A DNA stretch of 55,604 bases from Sutcliffiella horikoshii (GCF_008180725.1 NZ_VTEV01000015.1:1-55604), one strand, 5' to 3'; positions 23,636-32,887 are shown, counted from the stretch's first letter. Program-made: numbers and translations. Notes: a model not told the origin generated them from the sequence alone.

Positions 23636-24417
23636 GTTTCCACAACCTCCCGAGCCGTATAGTAATTTCCGAAGTCATCCCTTGCCAGTGGATCGTTCTC
23701 ATCCACAGGAACCTTCTTCAAAGGTGCCTGGCACTCCCTACACTGAACGATGGTCTGTACTTGTGGAACGTATCTTTTTCCTCTTCCGCCGCAGTTAGGG
23801 CATTGATACCAGGTACGATAGCAATCCACCCCGTCTTTCACTTTTACACCTGTTTCCCAATGGGAGGTATCTTCTTCGGGTTCATTGACCTCTTCTTGCG
23901 GCTTTTCTTTTTTCGTAACCTTTGCTACTTCCGCTAGGGGAAAGCTATTGGAAGAGCCTCCAGTTAACGGCAAGAACTTGCTTGGTTTTTGTTCTTCTTT
24001 TAATTTTTCCGCCTTGTGTAGAGCAACTAAGTCTTCTACTTTTACTTCAATCGTTTTTGTGAAATTTGAGCGTGCTTCATCTAAAAAACCACCATTGAAA
24101 AGTTCAGGCTTGTTGTTAGCGCGAAGAAACTCTATGTCATTGTTTCTTAAGAAATCCCAAATCGCTTGCGTCAGACCTTGCACAAGTGGTTCTTTGTCAT
24201 ACCGACACAGCCCAAATTCCCAAAGAAGGCCATGTACCACTTCATGCAAGATTACTTTTGCTTCGGCTTCTTTTCCGGTAACATCCGTGTCTACCTTAAT
24301 CGTTTGATCCAGATAAGAAATGTGTCCTACCAGGTCCTGACCCCTTTCATTCTTCATGTTGCTTTCCTTAGTCACTTTATAAGGAACCCCGCCGATCAAC
24401 AGTTGTTTAGGTATCAT
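23632..24417 (-). CDS. Zincin-type metallopeptidase with C-terminal zinc ribbon
   Basis: A 261-residue protein starting at ATG 24417 after GGAGGG and overlapping the previous stop (ATGA). Residues about 60-75 hold the zinc-protease motif, VILHEVVHGLLWEFGL, with HEVVH as the HExxH site. The C-terminal domain has CPNCGGRG and CRECQAP, a four-cysteine ribbon, after an acidic linker. It may cut a phage or host regulator; substrates are unknown. SprT-like and ImmA-like peptidases share this motif but I see no close match. Confidence 0.7.
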   Translation of the reverse strand: MIPKQLLIGGVPYKVTKESNMKNERGQDLVGHISYLDQTIKVDTDVTGKEAEAKVILHEVVHGLLWEFGLCRYDKEPLVQGLTQAIWDFLRNNDIEFLRANNKPELFNGGFLDEARSNFTKTIEVKVEDLVALHKAEKLKEEQKPSKFLPLTGGSSNSFPLAEVAKVTKKEKPQEEVNEPEEDTSHWETGVKVKDGVDCYRTWYQCPNCGGRGKRYVPQVQTIVQCRECQAPLKKVPVDENDPLARDDFGNYYTAREVVET

Positions 24418-24809
24418 ACGGAAAACCCTCCAGTTAACAAAATGGAAAGTACATAAATGATACAAACCACTGCTGCAGATCCGACAAATCCAAGATACAA
24501 TCCTTCACGATACCTTTTGCCGGCTCTCTCTTCTAAAGCTTCCATTTGCTTATGCTGACTCATCACCGTTAACCTCTCCGCCTTCCACATCCTTTTATAC
24601 TGATCGGATATCTCCATAGACTCCCTAAGCTCTTCTCCCATTTGCGTTAACTGGGAAGTAGTTTCTGAACTCACTTTCTTCTGCACACCCTTTCTTTGAA
24701 TCATTTCTTGCTTTTTCACGGCCTTTGTTAAGTTGCGTTTGCTTTTATCAAGTTGCTTGTCTAGTTGACGGCGATTGTACCCTTTCGTTTTCTGCTTCTT
24801 CACCATCAT
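24414..24809 (-). CDS. Coiled-coil protein with C-terminal membrane anchor
   Basis: 131 residues. A basic N-terminus (KKQKTKGYNRRQLDKQLDKS) and coiled-coil middle lead to one hydrophobic span, LYLGFVGSAAVVCIIYVLSI. Translationally coupled to the metallopeptidase that follows. Function unknown. Confidence 0.65.
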   Translation of the reverse strand: MMVKKQKTKGYNRRQLDKQLDKSKRNLTKAVKKQEMIQRKGVQKKVSSETTSQLTQMGEELRESMEISDQYKRMWKAERLTVMSQHKQMEALEERAGKRYREGLYLGFVGSAAVVCIIYVLSILLTGGFSV

Positions 24810-24825
24810 TTCTCCCCCTTTAGAT

Positions 24826-25284
24826 TTAAGCTCCCATAAACTCCAGCAACAGCGCCTTTAATACTCGTTCCTCTTTCTGAATTCTTCCTTTTGACTCCAA
24901 GAATTTCACCCATTCCTCCGGCTTTAACTTGGATGCTACATGGTAAAAGTTTCGTTCTCGTTTTTCCTGCCATCCCTGAATATTGTGTGGTTTCAGATAG
25001 TTCATTCCGTTTACATAAACTTGTACATAATACACGTATTGAACGGTGTAATTGAAGAGATCCACTACCGAATTCTCCACACCCTCTTCTTTTACCAAAA
25101 GCTCACCACGGGTAAGCCATGTACGAAGGCGGTCCAGCTTTTTGTCCACTTCCCATTCCCACAATGTTCGGGCATCCAGTTTCATCATCCCCCGCATAAA
25201 ACGGCTATCGTAATCCGTGTCCTTTTGAATAAACACGTCCGTTGCCATGGCCAGAAACATATCGAAATCATTTGGTTTTTTCAT
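24826..25284 (-). CDS. Putative nucleotide-related phage protein (DUF1599-like)
   Basis: 152 residues; ATG 25284 follows GGAGGG at a good distance. It contains DVFIQKDTDYDSRFMRGMMK, EWEVDKKLDRLRTWLTRGEL and VENSVVDLFNYTVQYVYYVQ, which recall the all-helical DUF1599/nucleotide-modification-associated proteins (usual K-DYG, K--RL and E---DL-Y landmarks). The match is loose; treat as a hint. Overlaps the preceding gene by 17 bases. Confidence 0.5.
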   Translation of the reverse strand: MKKPNDFDMFLAMATDVFIQKDTDYDSRFMRGMMKLDARTLWEWEVDKKLDRLRTWLTRGELLVKEEGVENSVVDLFNYTVQYVYYVQVYVNGMNYLKPHNIQGWQEKRERNFYHVASKLKPEEWVKFLESKGRIQKEERVLKALLLEFMGA

Positions 25285-25561
25285 AAGGACCCTCCGTAAA
25301 AGGTTTTGGATCAAACGGCTTTAACTGATGGAAGTGTTCAAATTCAAGCTCCTTGATTTTCGTCCTTACTCTTTCAAGCCTCACTTCTCCGATTCCAAGG
25401 ACCTCTGCAACGGCTTTAAGCGATAAGCCTACCCCAATGCTGTAGCTGATCTCATTTGTCTTTTCCAGCTCTTCTTTGGAAAAACTAGACCGGCTATTAA
25501 ACTTTTGACTTCTTCTTTCTTGGTCTCTTCGTTGTTGCCTCGATAGTTTCTGCTGCACCAT
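25268..25561 (-). CDS. Small helix-turn-helix-like phage protein
   Basis: 97 residues from ATG 25561, which has the site GGAGGGAGA. Basic N-terminus (QQKLSRQQRRDQERRSQKFN), then NEISYSIGVGLSLKAVAEVLGIGEV, a plausible helix-turn-helix. It overlaps the preceding gene by 65 bases, unusually long but consistent with the compressed layout. Confidence 0.5.
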   Translation of the reverse strand: MVQQKLSRQQRRDQERRSQKFNSRSSFSKEELEKTNEISYSIGVGLSLKAVAEVLGIGEVRLERVRTKIKELEFEHFHQLKPFDPKPFTEGPYEKTK

Positions 25562-25832
25562 TCTCCCTCCATTTCTTGAACATACTGTTGAATAAATCCT
25601 CACTATATGGATCCTTAACAACTGGAGCAATCGCCCCGGTCCGTTTGTCTTTCCGATACCGGGAGACCACCCAATCCAAGACTAAGGGGTTATAATCTTC
25701 ATCTGATGTCCCTTTTTTCTTAACAGCAATAACCCCTACCCTTTTACCTGAAGGTCTATAAGCACTGCCTGATTTAATTGCTCCTACATAATGAGAGGAT
25801 TTAATGGTTAATGTCGGTGACTTTTCTCTCAT
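25497..25832 (-). CDS. Phage protein of unknown function
   Basis: 111 residues, basic, opening REKSPTLTIKSSHYVGAIKS and ending in a polybasic tail (TKRPRKKKSKV) that suggests nucleic acid contact. Overlaps the MazG-like gene by four bases. Confidence 0.55.
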   Translation of the reverse strand: MREKSPTLTIKSSHYVGAIKSGSAYRPSGKRVGVIAVKKKGTSDEDYNPLVLDWVVSRYRKDKRTGAIAPVVKDPYSEDLFNSMFKKWRENGAAETIEATTKRPRKKKSKV

Positions 25833-26161
25833 TTCCGCTTCCTACTCTCTTCCAAGACTTGCTCCGCAATGGCAGAGGCAACAGCTGATACATGAATCAA
25901 TTCTTCATACAGATTGGAAGCGTCCGTTGGTTTTCCCCAGCCTTTTTTCACTTGCATCGCCTGAGCCGATTCCCCAACCTCTTCAATCAAGATCATTAAC
26001 CATGTACCAAGATCATGACGCTGATGGCCCCATTTTTCGTTTTGTCTAAGTCGTTCATTTAACACATCTTCATTGACTTGCAGTAGCAGGTGAGCAAATT
26101 TCTGTATGCTCTCTGGACCGCTTTCTACAATGCTTTCTAAGTCTTTTCGTGTCATGGTCAT
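25829..26161 (-). CDS. MazG-like nucleotide pyrophosphohydrolase (putative)
   Basis: 110 residues with NERLRQNEKWGHQRHDLGTW, then MILIEEVGESAQAMQ and LYEELIHVSAVASAIAEQVL. The EExxE...E---H pattern in helices is that of the MazG/all-alpha NTP-PPase family that clears abnormal or regulatory nucleotides. It sits directly after the DNA polymerase gene, a common place for nucleotide-pool enzymes. Confidence 0.7.
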   Translation of the reverse strand: MTMTRKDLESIVESGPESIQKFAHLLLQVNEDVLNERLRQNEKWGHQRHDLGTWLMILIEEVGESAQAMQVKKGWGKPTDASNLYEELIHVSAVASAIAEQVLEESRKRK

Positions 26162-28594
26162 CTAGCTTCTCCCCTTTAACCAATCCTCTAAATCTTGTTT
26201 TTCTCCCCACTTATACGCGACACTGGCTTCTGCTTCTACAGGTACCGGGAAGTTTGGAATCGGATCTTTTTCCATAATCATTTTTACAAGGTTACCAGCT
26301 GCTTGAATAATCTCCGGGTCATCATCCATTTCAAAGATAATTTCATCATGAATTTGTGCGATCATGTCTGTACTACCATGCATCATGGCGCCTTCTTTAC
26401 GTCCAATTGCTTCATACACTTCGTTCTGGCAACGTTTCATAACATCTGCCGCAGCCCCCTGAATCGGAGTGTTAGCAGCTTGTCTCTCTGCACTTCCTCT
26501 ATCTCCCCTGTGAGGGCTGTTGATACCTGGTAGCAACCGGATGTACCCGTACATCGTAGATACATAACCATCTTCCCGTGCCTCCAAGACTATCTCTCTT
26601 TGATACTGTGGAATTCTTGGATAAGCCGTTTTTACTGCCTCTACGATCTGATAGCATTCATCTAATGTCTTACGAACTTGGTAATCTACTTTAAACGTTT
26701 TTTGCAGGGCATGTTCCGTTCCACCATATGAAATTCCGAAGTTACCCGCTTTTGCATTAGTTCGTTCTATCTTGGTGATCTCTTTCTCGGGCTTTCCAGT
26801 TAAAACGGAAGCCGTCTTTCTATGCATGTCACCGTTATTATTAAAGAGCTCTATCATCGTTTCATCTTTTGCCTTCCAAGCCATAAGCCGGAGTTCAAAC
26901 CCTGAGAAGTCAATCAAGAACAATGCTTTTCCTGGTGCCGGTACAAAGAAATTACGGATTTTTAGTTCATCCTTGTGAGGACTCGGAACATTCTGACCAT
27001 TCGGATTAAAACTGTTGCATCGTCCCGTGTCTGTGAATGTACTGTAGCCCGCATGAATCCTCCCGCTTCGTTCATTTAGATACTTCTCTCGACCTACGAT
27101 GTGAGAGGAAATCAATGTACTGTAAGACTGGATTCTCTGCAGTAGGGCAATAAGTTTCAACCCTTGCTTTTTATAGGGATGTTCTGGCCTTTGTGCAATC
27201 CTTACGGCACCCCTAACCTGCTTCTCTAAATTAGGATCCTTCTCCGGGTCTAACGCTTCCCAGTTAGGAGGAAGTTCCGCCGCTAGATACTTTTCTTCTT
27301 CCAAGTTATGAAGCTTGTTTTCTAGCATGAATTTCATGTCTATCAAAGCTTCTTTATCTAAACTTGGACCTGTCTTCCCAAATTTCGCTGCGGGTATTTT
27401 CACATGGTCAAAGAGTAGTTCCATTACCGCGCCGGTCTTTCCTGACTTACCTGGGTTAATGTCTAATCCAAAGTACTCTTTTCCAATCTCTGCGATGCCT
27501 TCCGCTGCTTTCTGTTGCTCCAGCAGCGCTTCTTCGCGTTTCTTGGTAGCAAGGGCTTTGTCCCATTTCATGCCCCAGTATTCCATCAGCCCTATAACAC
27601 GCTGGAAGGGCATTTCAATGTCATGTAGCCATTTCTCATAATTCGGTATCTGTTTTGCTACTTCTAACCAATACTGGTAATGCTGGACCGCGTAATCTGC
27701 ATCCTCTGCTGAGTAGAGAAGTCCATCACCTTTATCCGCAGCTATTTCGTCGAAGAAGTCTACTTTGTGCCTTTCCAGTAGTTTCATAAAGTCGTTCATT
27801 TCGACTCCAAATACTGCTTTCGTTGCTGGCTTTAGTCCCCAGCCTGTTGTTGGTTTCTTTAAGTTTTTCAATCGATGAGGAGCCACGATTTGTAAGCATC
27901 GAACCCACATCATCAATGGATCGGCTACCGGATTCAAAATATACTTTCCATATTTCGCTGCCCATTTTGATTCAAAGATTAGGTTGATTGCTATCTTGAT
28001 GATTTTGTCATTGTGGAAAAGATGCGTTTCCAGTGTGTCCATGAACAGCTTTCGTGCTTCTTCTCTGCTTAACTCCGGTTCAAATACGTTTCCTACTCGA
28101 TGACTGATAGGAATGACCCGGCTTTCGTGAGGAGCTGCTGAGATGGAAGCCGTGCATATCTCCCCTTTCCAAGGATCTAAAGGGGTGCGTTTATAGGCAT
28201 CTGTTAGTCTCTCCATCTCCGATTCTTTTTCTTCCACTGTGATGCCTCCGGAGGCCTCTGCTCCTTCTAAAAGGCTTATTGCAGCTTGGTACTCTTCTCG
28301 TGTTTGTTCATCTGCAGCCGTTTCCCAGTCAAATCCCGCAAGACCTGTTTCTTCACATTTCTTTAAGTACTGTATTAGTTCTTCATTAGTTACAATTGGT
28401 TGGTAGTCTTTCACTTTTTGTGGCGAAATCTTCGGCCACTTTATGTTAAATTCCCCGGGCTTCTTCTTTTTGGGTAAAACATCAGCCAAGCTGGGTACTG
28501 GTGACCCATCGTCTTTAAACACTAAACCAGTTTTTTTAACTGGTACTTTTGCTAGTGTTTTTGGTTTTTCTCCGAATAGCGAGCCTAATTTCAT
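26162..28594 (-). CDS. Family A DNA polymerase with 3'-5' exonuclease domain
   Basis: An 810-residue phage replicative polymerase. The exonuclease domain begins near residue 90 (LAGFDWETAADEQ, holding the DxE pair). Polymerase motifs: A, LFLIDFSGFELRLMAWKAK near 555-575; B, RTNAKAGNFGISYGG near 610; C, IAQIHDEIIFEMDDD near 755. The GRCNSFNPNGQNVPSP motif just before motif A is also typical. There is no 5' nuclease domain. It lies in a gene cluster with primase-helicase and recombination genes and should be the main replisome polymerase. Confidence 0.95.
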   Translation of the reverse strand: MKLGSLFGEKPKTLAKVPVKKTGLVFKDDGSPVPSLADVLPKKKKPGEFNIKWPKISPQKVKDYQPIVTNEELIQYLKKCEETGLAGFDWETAADEQTREEYQAAISLLEGAEASGGITVEEKESEMERLTDAYKRTPLDPWKGEICTASISAAPHESRVIPISHRVGNVFEPELSREEARKLFMDTLETHLFHNDKIIKIAINLIFESKWAAKYGKYILNPVADPLMMWVRCLQIVAPHRLKNLKKPTTGWGLKPATKAVFGVEMNDFMKLLERHKVDFFDEIAADKGDGLLYSAEDADYAVQHYQYWLEVAKQIPNYEKWLHDIEMPFQRVIGLMEYWGMKWDKALATKKREEALLEQQKAAEGIAEIGKEYFGLDINPGKSGKTGAVMELLFDHVKIPAAKFGKTGPSLDKEALIDMKFMLENKLHNLEEEKYLAAELPPNWEALDPEKDPNLEKQVRGAVRIAQRPEHPYKKQGLKLIALLQRIQSYSTLISSHIVGREKYLNERSGRIHAGYSTFTDTGRCNSFNPNGQNVPSPHKDELKIRNFFVPAPGKALFLIDFSGFELRLMAWKAKDETMIELFNNNGDMHRKTASVLTGKPEKEITKIERTNAKAGNFGISYGGTEHALQKTFKVDYQVRKTLDECYQIVEAVKTAYPRIPQYQREIVLEAREDGYVSTMYGYIRLLPGINSPHRGDRGSAERQAANTPIQGAAADVMKRCQNEVYEAIGRKEGAMMHGSTDMIAQIHDEIIFEMDDDPEIIQAAGNLVKMIMEKDPIPNFPVPVEAEASVAYKWGEKQDLEDWLKGRS

Positions 28595-28609
28595 GTGGAC
28601 ACCTTCTTT

Positions 28610-29320
28610 CTATATTACAAATCCTCGATTGTTTTTCTTCGGTACAAACAATAGCCTTGTCATAGTTTCTGGCCTTCCAGGTATTCGTTTTTTTAAAGTT
28701 GTTCTTAAAGTGCCGTTTTCTACTTTTGAAAGAATTAATTTTTCTTCTGCTAGACTTTTATACAAGGCTCGTGTTGTTAAATCAAACTCTTCTCCCTTTT
28801 CCTCATAGAATAAAACAACTTGAGGAAACACTACTTTTGGTAATAAGTAATAATATTTGTTGTCCTCATATCCAATTAAGCAGCCTTCTTTTTCCTCGTA
28901 ATCACCCATTTTCATTAGGTACGCTTTTCCTTCTTCAATTAATTTTGAGATTGCGTTGAAAAACCTTACCTCGGGGGCATAGTCCAATAAATCTTCAAAA
29001 CTTAATTCTTCATCTTGGTTTACACATTTCTTGTTATAAAGAGGTTTAGTTTTTTGTATAAAGAAGCGCTCCGCTTTTCTTAGGTTAATATCCTGTCCAA
29101 GATGCTTAGCGTATGTTATTAAGGCTTTATGCATATTTTTACAAAATAAAGCAGTGTGTGTTGTCCCATTAAAGTGCTGCTGTAATCTCTTTTGTACATT
29201 TTTGCTTCTCCCTACATAAAGAAGTTTTCCTGCAATATCATAAATTCGATATATACCGGGGTAAGGTTCTATTTTTGGGGTACTGCCTTTTTCACAAACT
29301 GCAGACGTTGGTAACCACAT
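28610..29320 (-). CDS. GIY-YIG endonuclease
   Basis: 236 residues, starting at ATG 29320 after AAGGATG; the frame is open 42 codons further upstream but that stretch looks like structured non-coding sequence. The catalytic GIY-YIG core covers about 20-110: YPGIYRIYDIAGKLLYVGRS, then NVQKRLQQHFNG, and ERFFIQKTKPLYNKK carrying the conserved Glu and Asn. A C-terminal domain of about 120 residues could bind DNA. It lies alone between polymerase and primase genes like a free-standing homing endonuclease. Confidence 0.87.
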   Translation of the reverse strand: MWLPTSAVCEKGSTPKIEPYPGIYRIYDIAGKLLYVGRSKNVQKRLQQHFNGTTHTALFCKNMHKALITYAKHLGQDINLRKAERFFIQKTKPLYNKKCVNQDEELSFEDLLDYAPEVRFFNAISKLIEEGKAYLMKMGDYEEKEGCLIGYEDNKYYYLLPKVVFPQVVLFYEEKGEEFDLTTRALYKSLAEEKLILSKVENGTLRTTLKKRIPGRPETMTRLLFVPKKNNRGFVI

Positions 29321-29339
29321 TTTCTTCACATCCTTAATA

Positions 29340-29470
29340 TTTTTCAGTACACCCCACTCCCACAGTAGGGTGTACCCTGTCTTGCTTCGCGTTGCCACTG
29401 GACCCAAAGAAGGAAGGCGTCTTGCGTTCTCGTGTGCCCAACACACGACTTACCGTAAGAAAGTGAGGTT
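29340..29470 (-). ncRNA. Candidate structured RNA upstream of the GIY-YIG gene
   Basis: The minus-strand RNA from about 29470 to 29340 is much more GC-rich and hairpin-rich than neighbouring non-coding sequence. Two perfect stems are visible: CGTGTG with CACACG (29431-29447) and GTACACCC with GGGTGTAC (29347-29375). I could not find convincing group I core elements. It could be an intron remnant, a leader controlling the nuclease, or a guide-type RNA. Confidence 0.35.
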
Positions 29471-29578
29471 TCGATTATTACTGAATTTATATAAACTAAA
29501 ATCCTGCTCTTCCCACGGAACAAAATTTTAGAAAATAAGTGTTCTAAATGTTAATGCTTGTCCATAAGCTTTTAGTAA

Positions 29579-29806
29579 TCAGCTATCAAAGTGCACAAAA
29601 ACCAATAGTAATACTGGAGTAGGATCTAATTCATCAAGTAAGATAACCGTCATGTTTTTCTGTAAAGTGAAGGCCTTTTCTTCATAAACCAAGTAGCCGA
29701 CTTCTCTTAAAACAGACAATTCGGTTGATGTGAGGTCTCTCTCCAAATCGTGAACAATACCGCTTTCCTTCTGGCGCAAACTTAACTTTACTTTCACCTT
29801 AACCAC
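29579..29806 (-). CDS. Small phage protein of unknown function
   Basis: 75 residues, starting four bases after the primase-helicase stop. VKVKVKLSLRQKESGIVHDL then a beta-rich C-terminus ending LLLVFVHFDS. It may have been truncated by the downstream nuclease insertion, but no full-length relative is known to me. Confidence 0.5.
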   Translation of the reverse strand: MVKVKVKLSLRQKESGIVHDLERDLTSTELSVLREVGYLVYEEKAFTLQKNMTVILLDELDPTPVLLLVFVHFDS

Positions 29807-29809
29807 TCC

Positions 29810-32800
29810 TTAATATTCGTCATCTACCATATCGAACAGTCCAAGTTCGAAACACTTAGCTACGAAGCTATTAAAACGAGGTGTCTTGCGGTACCCACCA
29901 GATGTCATGGTAACCATCCGCATCCTAGCCAACTGATTCACAATGGCCTTGGCATCCTCTTTCTCAATGCTCAGCATTGCCTCTACGTCTCCCAAACGAA
30001 GGTAACGCTGTTGTGCAAAGAGTTTAATAAATTCGTAGTATTTTCCGTCTTTCTTAATAACATCCAACCTTCTTAAATCCCGTTCTATCTTCTTGAATTT
30101 CTCCGTTGTCATTTCTTCCTCTTTGATTGCAAGCTTCGCGTAATAATTAAGTCCACAACCTGGCGCATTATAGATCTCTTTTAGGTACGCCCCTATAAAC
30201 TGGACATGCCCCGGATGAACCACAATTCTCTCTCCACTTTCGTCCACGGAATGCGTTAATGCTGCAAGACTAGTTGCGAGTCTTGCCAGCTTATTCCGTT
30301 GATCAGAAGGACTTACAAGTGGAATGTCATTTGCATTCCCATACACCCTACTAAGTTCCGTTGACGTCTCCAGTAATAGATCAATCGTGTCATCCGTGAA
30401 AATCACATCATCCGGTTTCCTACTCCATGCATAGAGGATGTTGTTTTTCATTGTCTCTGCTGAAATCATAGAAGGAAAAGTCGGTAGCTTTTGGTTATAA
30501 AGCGCTGGATCCACATCCGCTGCCCTCATGAAGATAGCAGCGTCAAAACGTCTGATATCCTCGTTGTTAAAAATATCCTTTAAGCTTTCCACTCCTTGTG
30601 CGTAATCCGCCAGCCGCTTCCCTTTTGGTACGTTTCCTGAAAGGATGGCACGGACACGGCAAGGTGTTTCTGCTGTAACCGCTCGTTTCACTTCTAGCTT
30701 TCCGTCTGATCGTGCGAGCGTCATTTCTCCATACTCGTCCTTCTCAATGCCTGTATCTTCATCAATCCAAAGAAGTTCTTTATCCGCTAATGGCCATGCT
30801 CCCCACACTATATACCAGGCACCACTCGCCCCGCTTTGTTCCATTTTGTATGTCAATCCAGTTCTGGATGTACTTTCTGCATTTACTCGAGAACCTAGTC
30901 CACAGAACTTCATGATTTTCTCAATCATGGCGCTCTTTCCTGTACCTGTGTCCCCTACTACTTTTGTCTCCACCCAACCACGTATTGGTCTACTGTCCCA
31001 AGGAACATTGAACCGTAATACACTATGGTAGGTAAGCAACATGGCCATCAATGTTTCATCCCGTTCTACGATGTGTGTCACATTGTAAGTGAGGTCATTA
31101 CAGATGGCAGCAAGTTTTTCTTCAATTGCCTCACCGGTGTAGTCCGCCGGTTGAAATACGGCAAGCTGTTCTTTTACGTCCTCCGTTAACCGGAAGCTCT
31201 CCACCACATCTTGTAGCGGTTTTGCGCTTTTTAGTAACAAGGTACTTTCTTGGTTCTTCGGATGCGGATACACATAACCAGTCAGCTCGTAGTACTTATT
31301 TTCATTAACTGGAAGACCGCCTACCGCATACACCCTTCGTAAAACATATTTGTTGCTCTCTCCTGCTTCGGCTTCTTCATCTTCCTCTGCCATTGGAATA
31401 ACAAGTAATTCATCTACATTTGTGTTCTCAATTCGTTCAATATTGTATTTTCCGCAATTCGGGATTCCAGATAACTGTTTCAGAATTCCGGTAATGTTGT
31501 CATCGCCTACCCCAGTCATTTGGATCAGTTCCCGGTCATGTACTCCGAGATCCTTAAACCCTGTATTGGTTGGGATATCGTATAAAGGACAGTGATACTT
31601 TTTGCAGCTGTCTCTCCCCCAGCAATGGTATTCAATCTTACTAGGCACGATATACGGAGTATGTTTCTTCCCGGCAATCATGACATTCGTTTTCACAAGT
31701 TTTCCGCTAAGGTTGGCATCTCCAGTTTTGGAGAGGTGGAGCACTTCTGGTTCTGCCTGATCCTCATCGCTGATTTTCTTCACACAAGGGCACATGTCCC
31801 CGGCACAAGCCACACGTTCGTAATCTTTTTCCCCTGGCTTTTTTGGCCCGTGTAAGCTACGAATGAACGCACAACCGAATTTGTAAGTATTGTCTTTACT
31901 GAATACGGCATCCACTACGCTTCGGGTGTTGGCAAGCCTTTGCTTCTTCTGGTAGTCACTGCCTGCGGATGTGTGTTTCAAGACCCATTCTTCCAATTGC
32001 TTCAATGTGTCTTCTCGATTGTGTCCCGCATCTTTGTAGTAACAAGCAAGTTGCACGGTTGCCTGGTTACGGTCCCCGTCTTTCTTCCATCCACCCTCTA
32101 GGATGTCTTGCACACAAACGGGAGGACTGCCTTTTTTGAAATTAAATTCCTCGTTATCGTACTTTCGATTTGTTGCGGCAGCCTGAAGATACTCCTGCAT
32201 CTTATCGTGATAGAAATGGCCTGACTTCCCTCGGAGCTTTAACCCTTCCAGTCGGGAATCTTTGGTGAACACAGGCTCTCTTCTTGGAGTGCTGGCCTTC
32301 TCCTTAATTTCTTCTAAGGAAAGGGTTCGTACCTCGTCTAGACTTAATTCAATTTTGTAGAGTTTTGTTTTTTGGTGAACAGAGTTAGGTAACCGTAAAA
32401 GGCGTCTATCAGAATAGACCACTAAGTCCATGGAAGTAAGTTCTAAACGGTGAATGAGATACCCAGCAATATGCTTGAAGATTTTATGAAGGTCCGCTCT
32501 TGGATGAATCCCCAACGCTTGACTGTTGATTAATATGTGAAAACCTTTTGACCCTGAAAAATACACCCAGATATCTTTTTCTCGTATATCTAGATCCTCT
32601 GTGAAAAACTTAATAAGTTTCACTGCGTCTGCCTGGCTTACTGCGGGGTTTTCCGCATGATCTAGGTCAAAGTAAAGAGGAGCTGTGTAAGCTTCCCCTT
32701 TTACTTTTTCCGGATTCGCAAATGCTTGGACCGTAGCAAAACAGTTGTAGTTTAATGCTTCCTCTTGCTGGAACTTTATAAGATCCGAACGTAGAATACG

Positions 32801-32887
32801 GGTCCAAGGAATCTGCCTCCCATTTTGATCGCTGTACCAGGCGTCTACATATTTGTAATCTTCTGCAGTTAGTTCTTTCTTAGCCAT
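29810..32887 (-). CDS. Primase-helicase: archaeo-eukaryotic primase domain fused to an MCM/AAA+-like helicase
   Basis: A 1025-residue replication protein. Residues about 60-130 carry the archaeo-eukaryotic primase signature: APLYFDLDHAENPA (catalytic acidic pair) and WVYFSGSKGFHILINSQALG. The middle has cysteine clusters, CAGDMCPCVKK and CWGRDSCKKYHCPLYD, probably zinc-binding. The C-terminal AAA+ part has Walker A GDTGTGKSAMIEKI near residue 660, Walker B ELLWIDEDTG, and MCM-like sensor features in RAILSGNVPKGKRLAD and NNEDIRRFDAAIFM. A terminal winged helix is likely. The order resembles Bacillus cereus prophage MCM proteins fused to a primase-polymerase domain. It should prime and unwind at the phage origin. 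Confidence 0.85.
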   Translation of the reverse strand: MAKKELTAEDYKYVDAWYSDQNGRQIPWTRILRSDLIKFQQEEALNYNCFATVQAFANPEKVKGEAYTAPLYFDLDHAENPAVSQADAVKLIKFFTEDLDIREKDIWVYFSGSKGFHILINSQALGIHPRADLHKIFKHIAGYLIHRLELTSMDLVVYSDRRLLRLPNSVHQKTKLYKIELSLDEVRTLSLEEIKEKASTPRREPVFTKDSRLEGLKLRGKSGHFYHDKMQEYLQAAATNRKYDNEEFNFKKGSPPVCVQDILEGGWKKDGDRNQATVQLACYYKDAGHNREDTLKQLEEWVLKHTSAGSDYQKKQRLANTRSVVDAVFSKDNTYKFGCAFIRSLHGPKKPGEKDYERVACAGDMCPCVKKISDEDQAEPEVLHLSKTGDANLSGKLVKTNVMIAGKKHTPYIVPSKIEYHCWGRDSCKKYHCPLYDIPTNTGFKDLGVHDRELIQMTGVGDDNITGILKQLSGIPNCGKYNIERIENTNVDELLVIPMAEEDEEAEAGESNKYVLRRVYAVGGLPVNENKYYELTGYVYPHPKNQESTLLLKSAKPLQDVVESFRLTEDVKEQLAVFQPADYTGEAIEEKLAAICNDLTYNVTHIVERDETLMAMLLTYHSVLRFNVPWDSRPIRGWVETKVVGDTGTGKSAMIEKIMKFCGLGSRVNAESTSRTGLTYKMEQSGASGAWYIVWGAWPLADKELLWIDEDTGIEKDEYGEMTLARSDGKLEVKRAVTAETPCRVRAILSGNVPKGKRLADYAQGVESLKDIFNNEDIRRFDAAIFMRAADVDPALYNQKLPTFPSMISAETMKNNILYAWSRKPDDVIFTDDTIDLLLETSTELSRVYGNANDIPLVSPSDQRNKLARLATSLAALTHSVDESGERIVVHPGHVQFIGAYLKEIYNAPGCGLNYYAKLAIKEEEMTTEKFKKIERDLRRLDVIKKDGKYYEFIKLFAQQRYLRLGDVEAMLSIEKEDAKAIVNQLARMRMVTMTSGGYRKTPRFNSFVAKCFELGLFDMVDDEY

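Noticed and set aside
29321..29446. Upstream extension of the GIY-YIG protein to 29446
   Set aside because: The extra 42 codons overlap two perfect hairpins and have no ribosome site, while ATG 29320 has AAGGATG at good spacing.
29340..29560. Group I intron
   Set aside because: I looked for the conserved P, Q, R and S core elements and found none convincing; no interrupted host gene is visible on the two sides.
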